Notes under the pieces: model-generated
Seen by the model: the letters and a program-made list of their open reading frames with translations, nothing else
Told to the model about the DNA's origin: nothing
The model's database searches: none
Assembly: GCA_937919925.1 (NCBI GenBank)
Contig: CALFOT010000081.1
Coordinates: 1-55,157 of the forward strand
Reading direction: 5' to 3'
Source: an uncultured bacterium
GTDB lineage: Bacteria; Planctomycetota; UBA1135
Length of the DNA stretch: 55,157 bases
Position numbers and translations under genes: made by a program
In this document: in pieces, positions 42,923 to 50,564 of the stretch
Numbering within the stretch: the first letter of the stretch is position 1
Layout of the letters: each line of letters opens with the position of its first letter

Positions 42923-42963
42923 CAAAAGAAAAAGGACCGCACCCTCAAGCAAGGGAACGGTCC
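42923..42963 (-). terminator. Rho-independent terminator after pilin paralog 2
   Basis: On the minus strand a stem GGACCG...CGGTCC with an inner CCCT/AGGG pair is followed directly by TTTTTCTTTT. It starts 18 bases beyond the stop of the 42982-43398 pilin. This is the clearest intrinsic terminator in the window. Confidence 0.85.
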
Positions 42964-42981
42964 GACGGAAAAATTCGTTTC

Positions 42982-43398
42982 CTAGAGAGATGGGGCCAAT
43001 TCAGCCTTAATCGTACTTTTTTCGCTATCAAAGCCGTCTTGATTGAAAACTACCTTGTAAGCACCGTAGCCTGCTGCGCCACCACTGCGAGTGAGAGTCA
43101 TTTCCCACTTGGTTTCCCAGTTCGAACTAGTGATGCCAGAAACTGTGAAGTATTGTGGGGCATCAATCGTGAAATCTAGGGAAGTCGTTTTGTTAATGTA
43201 CTTGCCATGTTCGGCGTGATAACGAGCCTGGCCACTTTCCACCTGAGATAGGTAAGTGAAAGCTTCCGCAGCTTTGGTCTTCTCCACCGACGACATAAAG
43301 CGCGGCACTGCAAAAGTTGCGAGAATGCCGAGAATCACGACAACGATGGTGAGTTCAACTAGTGAGAAACCAGTCTTTTGGGTAGCGATCATTTTCAT
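42982..43398 (-). CDS. Type IV pilin-like protein, paralog 2
   Basis: This 138-residue protein carries the prepilin segment G-F-S-L-V-E-L-T-I-V-V-V-I-L-G-I-L-A and then A-V-P-R-F-M-S-S-V-E. The head domain has A-E-H-G-K-Y and S-S-N-W-E-T-K-W-E-M shared with paralog 1. It needs a prepilin peptidase and assembly machinery not encoded here. ATG 43398 was chosen; ATG 43392 is possible. A ~200 bp leader with several stems precedes it and a strong terminator follows, so it is a single-gene unit, as expected for a highly expressed major pilin. Confidence 0.87.
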   Translation of the reverse strand: MKMIATQKTGFSLVELTIVVVILGILATFAVPRFMSSVEKTKAAEAFTYLSQVESGQARYHAEHGKYINKTTSLDFTIDAPQYFTVSGITSSNWETKWEMTLTRSGGAAGYGAYKVVFNQDGFDSEKSTIKAELAPSL

Positions 43399-43603
43399 CT
43401 TTATCTGTTTTTGTCCGGGGTTTGCGCCGAAGAGGCCCCGGTGAAAGCGGTAGGCCCTTCTCTTGGCTCCATTCCATCGGCGAAGGCCATGAGCCCCTTT
43501 ACACTTTTTTTTCACAATCTCCCGCAAAACGTGCCCGAAATTGGAAAGCCGCACCTATCACGGGCGCAGTTTTAAATGAAAATGGACGTTTGAGGCGGTG
43601 GAT
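43399..43603 (-). promoter_or_regulatory. Structured leader and promoter region of pilin paralog 2
   Basis: This gap between purF and the pilin contains at least two strong stems in the pilin sense: CCGGGG...CCCCGG at 43415-43441, about 17 bases before the ATG, and GGCTC...GAGCC at 43465-43495 enclosing inner CAT/ATG and GGC/GCC pairs. An AT-rich stretch around 43498-43515 upstream may hold the promoter. No known riboswitch core was recognised. Confidence 0.4.
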
Positions 43604-45058
43604 TCAGTTCCGCGCAGCAGCACGTTCTGCAGATAACTCCGCCAAATGTTCGGCGGCATCGGCGGTAGGATAACAGCCCGTAAAACAGCCACTGCAAAAG
43701 TTGACAATCTTGTCGTTTCCCGCCCTGCCAGCAGCAAGCATCCGGTCTAACTCCAAGTACATCAAATAATCAGCGCCTATTTCTTCGCGCACCTGGTCGA
43801 TGGTTTTGCCCCGTGCAACAAAATCCTTTTCCGTAGCCATGTCAATGCCGTAAGGGCACGGCGCCACCAGCGGTGGCGAGGTACTCGCAAAGTAAACCTT
43901 GGCGGCGCCCGCTTTCCGCGCGACCTCAATGATTTTGCGCGAGGTGTTGCCGCGCACAATCGAATCATCAACAAGCAAAACGTTCTTGCCGCGAAACTCC
44001 AGCGGAATCGGATTCAGCTTACGCCGAATCGAACGCTGACGCTCCTCCTGGTTGGGCATGATGAAGGTGCGGCCTACGTAACGGTTTTTGATAAACCCTT
44101 CGCGATAAGGCAGCCCCAGCGCCTCCGCCATACTCAATGCCGCATCGCGCGCAGAATCTGGAATGGGGATGACCACATCGGGCGCTGGAGCGCCGGAGCT
44201 GCGCCATTGTGCGGCTAAAGCCTCGCCGAAACGACGGCGGCTCTTGTAAACGCTAATTTTATCGAGGAAACTATCCGGACGCGCAAAATACACCAATTCG
44301 AAAATGCAGGGCGTGTGCGCGCTTTCCGCCACCTGAATGAATATCGGATCCTGGCCGGGCACCACCACCATGGCTTCGCCGTTACGCAAATCGCGGAAAC
44401 GCTCGAACCCGATCACGTCGAAAGCCACCGACTCCGAAGCGACTGCCCATTCAATGCCTTCTTCTGATTCGCGGCGACCCACAATGCACGGCTTTATGCC
44501 ACTCGGATCACGGAAAGCAAACATGACGCCCTCCGATAAAATCCCGCACACAGAGTAGGCGCCCTTGGCGCGCTGGAAGGCCGCGGCAACTGCAGCGCCA
44601 ATGCGATCCGCTAAAGGATCACTGCCAATGGTGCGCAAGAGGCCTTGTGCGAATGCATAAAGAATGGCTTCCACGTCACACGAAGACTCTAAACAAATGT
44701 TGTCGAGTGGGAACTGATTTGCCTTCAGGTCTACCCAGTTCGTCAGGTTTCCATTGTGCGCCATGGCAACCCCAAAAGGGAAGTTCATATAGAACGGCTG
44801 CGCATCTTCTTGGGCACCCAAACCAACGGTGGGATAACGCACATGGCCAATCGCCAAATTGCCGCGCAGTCGCTGCATATCCTGCGAGCGAAAAATATCC
44901 CTCACCATGCCGTTCTGCTTACGCAGATGAAACATGCCGTTGAAAGACAGAATGCCTGCGGCATCTTGGCCACGGTGCTGAAGAGCAATTAAGCCTTCGT
45001 AGAGTTCAGGTGCAACGTCGCGACCAACAAGGCCGGCAATACCAAGGAATCCGCACAT
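43604..45058 (-). CDS. purF: Amidophosphoribosyltransferase
   Basis: PurF makes 5-phosphoribosylamine from PRPP and glutamine, the first step of purine synthesis. Starting at ATG 45058 the protein (484 residues) begins M-C-G-F-L-G-I-A-G, so the catalytic Cys2 becomes N-terminal after Met removal with no propeptide. Further glutaminase signatures are Q-H-R-G-Q-D-A-A-G and the PRPP loop L-L-V-D-D-S-I-V-R-G-N-T. The C-terminal F-C-S-G-C-F-T-G-C-Y-P resembles the Fe-S Cys pair of Bacillus-type PurF. The frame extends to 45223 but that part is not PurF-like. Confidence 0.94.
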   Translation of the reverse strand: MCGFLGIAGLVGRDVAPELYEGLIALQHRGQDAAGILSFNGMFHLRKQNGMVRDIFRSQDMQRLRGNLAIGHVRYPTVGLGAQEDAQPFYMNFPFGVAMAHNGNLTNWVDLKANQFPLDNICLESSCDVEAILYAFAQGLLRTIGSDPLADRIGAAVAAAFQRAKGAYSVCGILSEGVMFAFRDPSGIKPCIVGRRESEEGIEWAVASESVAFDVIGFERFRDLRNGEAMVVVPGQDPIFIQVAESAHTPCIFELVYFARPDSFLDKISVYKSRRRFGEALAAQWRSSGAPAPDVVIPIPDSARDAALSMAEALGLPYREGFIKNRYVGRTFIMPNQEERQRSIRRKLNPIPLEFRGKNVLLVDDSIVRGNTSRKIIEVARKAGAAKVYFASTSPPLVAPCPYGIDMATEKDFVARGKTIDQVREEIGADYLMYLELDRMLAAGRAGNDKIVNFCSGCFTGCYPTADAAEHLAELSAERAAARN

Positions 45059-45135
45059 GGTGGTAGCGTGAAAGCTGGACGATCGGGAGGATGCAGCGGG
45101 GCTACTGCGAGAGCATTCTAGCGAAATCGCGCTTG

Positions 45136-46281
45136 TTAGCTGAGCTCGGCCTGGGGGGCGCAATCGAGCCAAGCAAAAAGCTCGGCAAGTAGCGTTGGCG
45201 ATTCCACTTGCAACGTAGAACACCAGTTCCGACGCTTGTCACTATGGGCGTAAAGAGGATCATAATAACGCTCCAACAGCATCTCAGTGACTTCCGCAGC
45301 GCGACCCTCACGCAGCCATACAGCTAATTGCCCAGCCCATTTCTTGCCGATACGCCCCTCAAGGAAAGGTAGATGCTCACAAATCGCCTCGATGGCGCCC
45401 TCGGTGGCGAGATAATCTTCCATCAAGTTCGCAACTCTCGTGGCCGTAGTGCCCTGCAACTGCACTTGCCGCCCAGCTTCCATCGCTAACCAAAGCTTCT
45501 CGGGCAAAATAACATCCCCCACTTTGCGGCTCTCGCCTTCTACAAATGCCGCGCCCACGCCCAGCTGCTCCAGTCGCTGCACCAATTTCGAATCAAACAT
45601 CGGCTGGCTAACCGGCTTTTTGCCGACGGCGCCCAACACCGAAGAGCGGTGATCTGCCAAGCTTTCTAGGCATAGCGTGGAGTGCGGTCGTTGCGCTTCC
45701 AACTGCGCGAGAATGAGGGTTTTGCCAACCCCAGTGGGCCCACGCAAGACCGTTAGCGCGGGTAGTGGCCGCTCAACCAACTGCGCGCGCACCCAAGTGC
45801 GATAACTTTTATAGCCGCCTTCCAGCAAAATGACCGGCACGCCCAAAGCCTTCAGCAAGGCCGCCACCGAGCGCGAGCGCATGCCACCGCGCCAACAATA
45901 CAAAGCCAGAGTAGGCGTTTGGGGAGACTCTGTGATCTCCGTTTGAAAATCGAGCTTCAAAATATCAGCCCCTCCCCCAAGAAACGCACCCAGGTCATGA
46001 AAGCGCGGTTGCCAAACTGCAGGATCGAGCGGCTGGCCAACCAGCGCCTCTAATAAACACGGCAAACGTTGCTCGACAAAAGCCAAGCCAGCCTCAAACG
46101 CGCTCTGCGGGGACTCCTTTTGATAGAGAGTGCCCACGATGGCGCGTTGCTGATCATCAAACAGGGGTACGTTGGTGGACGTCGGCACGTGGTCGCGCGC
46201 AAATTCAGCCGGACTGCGTAAATCCACCCAGCGCCAGGGGTGCTGACGGAGAGTGGCATAGTCACTGGCGGGAATGCGCAT
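45136..46281 (-). CDS. selU: tRNA 2-selenouridine/geranyl-2-thiouridine synthase
   Basis: SelU (MnmH) replaces sulfur by selenium at the wobble uridine of certain tRNAs through a geranylated intermediate. The 381-residue protein has an N-terminal rhodanese domain with active-site Cys in Y-C-W-R-G-G-M-R-S-R-S. A P-loop domain follows, with V-L-R-G-P-T-G-V-G-K-T. ATG 46281 is chosen because the rhodanese domain starts there (M-R-I-P-A-S-D-Y) and upstream sequence is inside the divergent transaldolase gene. Its use for selenium implies a selenophosphate synthetase elsewhere in the genome. Confidence 0.92.
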   Translation of the reverse strand: MRIPASDYATLRQHPWRWVDLRSPAEFARDHVPTSTNVPLFDDQQRAIVGTLYQKESPQSAFEAGLAFVEQRLPCLLEALVGQPLDPAVWQPRFHDLGAFLGGGADILKLDFQTEITESPQTPTLALYCWRGGMRSRSVAALLKALGVPVILLEGGYKSYRTWVRAQLVERPLPALTVLRGPTGVGKTLILAQLEAQRPHSTLCLESLADHRSSVLGAVGKKPVSQPMFDSKLVQRLEQLGVGAAFVEGESRKVGDVILPEKLWLAMEAGRQVQLQGTTATRVANLMEDYLATEGAIEAICEHLPFLEGRIGKKWAGQLAVWLREGRAAEVTEMLLERYYDPLYAHSDKRRNWCSTLQVESPTLLAELFAWLDCAPQAELS

Positions 46282-46327
46282 GGTGGAGGAGCCAAAAGAG
46301 GCCCGCGAATCGTATCCTGTGTGCCTA

Positions 46328-47578
46328 ATGAGCGAGACCCCTACCCAAACATCCTCTCTATTAAGCGCCCTCATCCTGGACGGAATCAACGAAACTCCGT
46401 TGCCCGGCAAGGCCAATCCGCTGTGGCAGCAAGTCACGGCCACTGGCACGGAGTTGTGGCTGGACACCGGCGATATGGACCAAGCTGCGGCTTTATGGAA
46501 CCCTTCCTTTAAGGCCCTCACCACCAACAACTCCTTGTTGAACAAGGAAATCCAAAAAGGGATTTACGACAGCTGGATTCCGGCTGCGGCCGCAGCTGCG
46601 CTTGCCGATATGCCTGGTTTATCGCCGGAGAATCTCGTGCTCGAAATCGCATTCGCTTTGAACGCACGCCACGGCCTTCGTTTGGTGCAACGTTTCGGTG
46701 CACGGGTTTCCGTAGAGCTCCACACCGATTTGGCCCACGATGTGGAGCGCTCGGTAGCGTATGGCCGCCGCTACGCCGCACTGTGCAGCGATTTCATTGT
46801 GAAAGTTCCACTCACGCCTTCCGGATTGGTGGCGGCGCGGCAACTGGAAGAAGCTGGCATTCCGGTCAACTTCACGCTGGGTTTCAGCGCGCGTCAAAAT
46901 TACCTTACGGCTTGCGTGGCGCAATCACATTGGGTGAACGTTTTCCTTGGTCGTTTGAATGCTTATGCAGCCAGTGAAGGTTTGTGCGACGGCCGTTGGG
47001 TTGGCGAACGCACCACCATGGCTTCGCAGGCGGTGCTCAAAGAACTGCGCCAACGGCTCGGAGTTCCTACTCAACAAATCGCCGCGAGTATGCGCGGTGG
47101 CGAGCAAGTGGAAACGCTCGCCGGCCTGGATGTTTACACCATGCCGGTAGCCGTTGCCCAGGAATATCTGCATACGGCGCCGCGCGAAATACACGACTGC
47201 ACTGCGGAAGATTACCAGCCAAGTTGGGGCGAAGAAATTGGCCTCAACACCGAAGGCCTCAATGATCTTTGGAATGTTGACGCAAATTTCCGTGCTGTAT
47301 GCGATTCTCTCGCCGCAGTTCCAGCTGCCGATTTAACTCCGCAAATGATTGAAAGCGCGCTACGGGATGGTGGTATGAGTGACGTGTTGCCACACCTAAA
47401 CGAAGAGCAAACTGCACGTCTCATCAAAGAAGGTAAAGCCCCCCGACGTGATTCGTGGCTGCCAAACATTGCCGCCAAGCAGTTTGGCCTGGACGGCCTT
47501 TTCACTTTAGCTGGGTTGTACGCCTTCGCCGCCGACCAAGCGGATTTGGATGCGCGCATTCGCCGCCAACTGGGTTAA
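46328..47578 (+). CDS. tal: Transaldolase
   Basis: The 416-residue protein belongs to the transaldolase family, which transfers dihydroxyacetone units in the pentose phosphate pathway. The Schiff-base Lys is in F-I-V-K-V-P-L-T-P-S-G. Other markers are W-L-D-T-G-D near the N-terminus, I-P-V-N-F-T-L-G-F-S and A-S-M-R-G-G-E-Q. ATG 46328 was chosen over an earlier in-frame start (46274) that would run into the divergent selU; the two start codons are 46 bp apart and share a promoter region. The FtcD gene follows after four bases. Confidence 0.85.
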   Translation: MSETPTQTSSLLSALILDGINETPLPGKANPLWQQVTATGTELWLDTGDMDQAAALWNPSFKALTTNNSLLNKEIQKGIYDSWIPAAAAAALADMPGLSPENLVLEIAFALNARHGLRLVQRFGARVSVELHTDLAHDVERSVAYGRRYAALCSDFIVKVPLTPSGLVAARQLEEAGIPVNFTLGFSARQNYLTACVAQSHWVNVFLGRLNAYAASEGLCDGRWVGERTTMASQAVLKELRQRLGVPTQQIAASMRGGEQVETLAGLDVYTMPVAVAQEYLHTAPREIHDCTAEDYQPSWGEEIGLNTEGLNDLWNVDANFRAVCDSLAAVPAADLTPQMIESALRDGGMSDVLPHLNEEQTARLIKEGKAPRRDSWLPNIAAKQFGLDGLFTLAGLYAFAADQADLDARIRRQLG

Positions 47579-47582
47579 ACAC

Positions 47583-49271
47583 ATGAACAAGTTGATTGAG
47601 TGCGTCCCGAATTTCAGCGAAGGCCGGGATATGACGGTCATGAAGCGCATCACCGATGCGATTGAATCTGTGGATGGTGTGTCATTATTGGATGTTGATC
47701 CAGGCGCCGCCACGAACCGCACGGTGGTCACCTTTGTGGGTGCGCCGCAAGCGGTCCTCGATGCCGCCGTGCTTGCTGGAAAAGTTTCTGCTGCTTTGAT
47801 CGACATGTCGAAACACCATGGCGAACACCCGCGTTTTGGCGCGATGGATGTTTGCCCACTAGTACCGATTGCTGGTGTCACCATGGAGGAAACGGTGGCT
47901 TATGCACACACTTTGGCAAAGCGCCTGGGTGAAGAAGCGGGGCTTACCATCTACTGCTATGAAAATGCGGCACGCAGCGCCGCACGCCGCAACCTCGCCG
48001 ATGTTCGTTGCGGCGAATACGAGGGTCTACAAGAGCGCCTGCAAAATCCGCACTGGGCACCGGATTTTGGCCCGGCCATTTTCCAACCGCGCAGTGGAGC
48101 CACTGCAGTCGGCGCACGCGATTTCTTAGTGGCCTATAACGTCAACTTGAACACCACTTCCTCGCGACGCGCCAACGCGATTGCTTTCGACGTCCGCGAA
48201 AAAGGCCGGGTTCGCCGCGAGCCCGATCCGCTCATCGGTGCAATTGTGCGCGATGCCAACGGCGAGCCACTATGGATTGCAGGCTCACTGCCTTGCGTGA
48301 AGGGTATCGGTTGGTTTATTGAGGAGTTTGGCATTTGCCAGGTTTCCATGAACCTCACTAATATTGCCATCACCCCTGCTCACGTGGCCTTTGATGAGGT
48401 TTGTGAAAAGGCTCGTGCGCGCGGAATACGCGTTTCTGGATCGGAGCTAGTCGGCTTGATTCCACTTAACGCCATGCTCGATGCAGGACGTTACTTCTTG
48501 CACAAACAACAGCGTTCCACCGGCATCAGTGATGCGGAGTTAATCAAAATTGCGGTGAAGTCGATGGGGCTCGATGAGCTATACCCATTCCGACCCGAGG
48601 AAAAAATCATTGAATATGTCTTAGCCGCAAAAACCAAGCGCAAACTTCTCGTTGATTTATCTCTCAAAGGCTTTGTCGAAGAAACCGCCGCCGAAAGCCC
48701 GGCTCCAGGCGGTGGCTCGGTTGCCGCAACGCTCGGCGCTCTTGGCGCAGCCCTCGGCACGATGGTGGCAAACTTGTCGGCACATAAAACCGGCTGGGAT
48801 GCGCGTTGGGAAGAGTTTTCTGATTGGGCCGAGCGCGGCAAAGCTTGTCATGCCGAGCTACTCGCATTGGTAGATCGTGATACCGACGCCTTCCATGCCA
48901 TCATGGCTACTTGGAAAATGCCAAATCAAACAGAACAACAAAAAGCACTCAAAAATGCCGCGACACAAGATGCTGTACTGCAAGCGATTACTGTTCCATT
49001 TCGCATCATGGAAGTTGCACTCCAATCCATGGCGGTTGCTTCTGCGATGGTGGATAGCGGCATTCCAGCCTCCATATCTGACGCCGCGGTTGGCGCGCTG
49101 TGCGGCCGCGCGGCGGTGATGGGTGCCTACCTCAATGTGCGCGTCAATAGCGGCGATCTTGCCGATACTGCTGCGCGTCAAGATTTTCTCGAGCGTGGCG
49201 CGACGCTGCAGGCGCGTGCGATCGAACTCGAACAGGATATCCTCCGCCGCGTGGATGCTGTACTCGGGTAA
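47583..49271 (+). CDS. ftcD: Bifunctional glutamate formimidoyltransferase / formimidotetrahydrofolate cyclodeaminase
   Basis: Residues 1 to about 300 match the glutamate formiminotransferase (E-C-V-P-N-F-S-E-G-R near the start, H-H-G-E-H-P-R-F-G-A, and an S-M-N-L-T-N segment). Residues about 355-560 match the cyclodeaminase helical domain (E-S-P-A-P-G-G-G-S-V-A-A near its start, G-I-P-A-S-I-S-D-A-A-V-G-A-L later). The enzyme moves the formimino group of histidine-derived formiminoglutamate to tetrahydrofolate and releases ammonia, yielding methenyl-THF. It appears co-transcribed with transaldolase; no other histidine-degradation genes are near. The order of domains is the usual FTCD order. 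Confidence 0.93.
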   Translation: MNKLIECVPNFSEGRDMTVMKRITDAIESVDGVSLLDVDPGAATNRTVVTFVGAPQAVLDAAVLAGKVSAALIDMSKHHGEHPRFGAMDVCPLVPIAGVTMEETVAYAHTLAKRLGEEAGLTIYCYENAARSAARRNLADVRCGEYEGLQERLQNPHWAPDFGPAIFQPRSGATAVGARDFLVAYNVNLNTTSSRRANAIAFDVREKGRVRREPDPLIGAIVRDANGEPLWIAGSLPCVKGIGWFIEEFGICQVSMNLTNIAITPAHVAFDEVCEKARARGIRVSGSELVGLIPLNAMLDAGRYFLHKQQRSTGISDAELIKIAVKSMGLDELYPFRPEEKIIEYVLAAKTKRKLLVDLSLKGFVEETAAESPAPGGGSVAATLGALGAALGTMVANLSAHKTGWDARWEEFSDWAERGKACHAELLALVDRDTDAFHAIMATWKMPNQTEQQKALKNAATQDAVLQAITVPFRIMEVALQSMAVASAMVDSGIPASISDAAVGALCGRAAVMGAYLNVRVNSGDLADTAARQDFLERGATLQARAIELEQDILRRVDAVLG

Positions 49272-49302
49272 CCAAAGCACCGCTACAGACTAATTAGGAA
49301 TC

Positions 49303-49983
49303 ATGGATTATCGGCCTGCCCATATGCGCGCTGCGGTTCCGCCGCTTGAGTTAGAAGAGATTGCCAATTCTCTAACTCACGCCTTAGGTTTGGTTTTCAG
49401 CCTCGCCGCCGCGCCTTTGTTAGTTGCCGCGGCAACAGCACGTGGCGATTCCCTGGCGGTTGTCAGTTGCAGTGTTTTTGCCCTTTCTTTGGTGCTGCTC
49501 TACGGTGCATCTACGGCCTACCATATGGCGCGGCGCCCCATTCACAAGAGCATCATGCAAGTGCTCGATCATTCCTGCATTTACTTGCTTATCGCCGGCA
49601 GCTATACGCCGTTTGCGTTGATTACTTTGCGCGGCGCTTGGGGCTGGTCGATGTTCGGCGTAGTTTGGGGCATGGCGGTTATCGGCATATTATTCAAGAT
49701 ATTTTTCACCGGCCGCTTTCATACGCTTTCTAATTTTTTCTATCTTGGCATGGGTTGGTTCGCGGTGATTGGATGGAAGCCCATGCAAGCTAGCTTGCCC
49801 GCCGGCGGCATGACTTGGCTGATGATAGGCGGCGCCGCCTATACTTTGGGCATCGTCTTTTTTATTCTTGATGAGAAAATCAAATTCTTCCACGCAATCT
49901 GGCACCTCTTTGTGCTGGCTGGAAGCGCGGCGCATGTGGTTGCGGTGTACCAATATGTGCTAGCACCGCCGATCGGAAGTTAA
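49303..49983 (+). CDS. Hemolysin III / adiponectin-receptor family membrane protein
   Basis: This 226-residue protein has about seven hydrophobic helices and the family's conserved residues: N-S-L-T-H-A-L-G near residue 22, the A-Y-H-M and L-D-H-S-C-I-Y motifs, A-G-S-Y-T-P-F, and the C-terminal H-A-I-W-H-L-F-V-L-A-G-S-A-A-H with metal-binding His. Bacterial members are linked to membrane-lipid homeostasis and may be hydrolases. It follows ftcD by 31 bp. The gene converges with the CheY-like gene over a 38 bp gap holding a weak hairpin (ACAGC/GCTGT). Confidence 0.88.
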   Translation: MDYRPAHMRAAVPPLELEEIANSLTHALGLVFSLAAAPLLVAAATARGDSLAVVSCSVFALSLVLLYGASTAYHMARRPIHKSIMQVLDHSCIYLLIAGSYTPFALITLRGAWGWSMFGVVWGMAVIGILFKIFFTGRFHTLSNFFYLGMGWFAVIGWKPMQASLPAGGMTWLMIGGAAYTLGIVFFILDEKIKFFHAIWHLFVLAGSAAHVVAVYQYVLAPPIGS

Positions 49984-50021
49984 TCCGCGGCGGTAGCTGA
50001 GCAACAGCACTGCAGCTGTGT

Positions 50022-50387
50022 TTAGCTAACCAGTTCGTTGACCTTGTCGAGCATTTCGCGTGGCGAAAACGGCTTCATAAAAATTGCGTCGGCGCCAAAT
50101 GACTTTGCCATGCCCAGATAATTTTCAGTACGATCCTTGCCGCCACCGCTCATTGCAATCAAGTGCAGATCCGGATGCTTCTGACGAGCTTGCATGATAC
50201 TTTCCAAGCCTTCCTGGTTAGGCATCACAATATCCGTCACCATTAGGTCAAATGTTCCGGAGTCGAGTATGCGGATGGCCTCAAGACCATCTTTAGCGAG
50301 CTCCACTTCATGCCCAACCATCTGCAACAGCTTCTGGAGGGTAATGCGAATCTCGGAGTCGTCGTCGGCAATTAGAATGCGAGCCAT
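50022..50387 (-). CDS. Single-domain CheY-like response regulator
   Basis: The 121-residue receiver has the acidic pocket I-A-D-D-D at residues 6-10, the phospho-acceptor Asp52 in M-V-T-D-I-V-M-P, Ser near 80 and the conserved Lys in F-M-K-P-F near 104. It lacks any output domain, so it should act by protein contact or relay phosphate. It is divergent from the hybrid histidine kinase gene, with about 180 bp between start codons, and is a likely phosphorylation partner. Confidence 0.9.
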   Translation of the reverse strand: MARILIADDDSEIRITLQKLLQMVGHEVELAKDGLEAIRILDSGTFDLMVTDIVMPNQEGLESIMQARQKHPDLHLIAMSGGGKDRTENYLGMAKSFGADAIFMKPFSPREMLDKVNELVS

Positions 50388-50564
50388 GGCTCCCTATCGA
50401 CCAAGAATTGCGGGTGGCTAAAGCACCCTTTCTGCCTGCTTTCCTCCTTTTCAAGAAATTCTCGCCATTTGCCGAAGTATCCCTGTGTAAAACGCCGGGG
50501 TTCCGGCTTTCTCGCCTTGACGATGAACGTAGAAAAGGAAAACGACCCTGAGTGGAAAACAACA

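Noticed and set aside
49984-50021. Weak hairpin between the hemolysin-III and CheY-like genes as a bidirectional terminator
   Set aside because: Stem of only five base pairs with a six-base loop and no T-run on either side.
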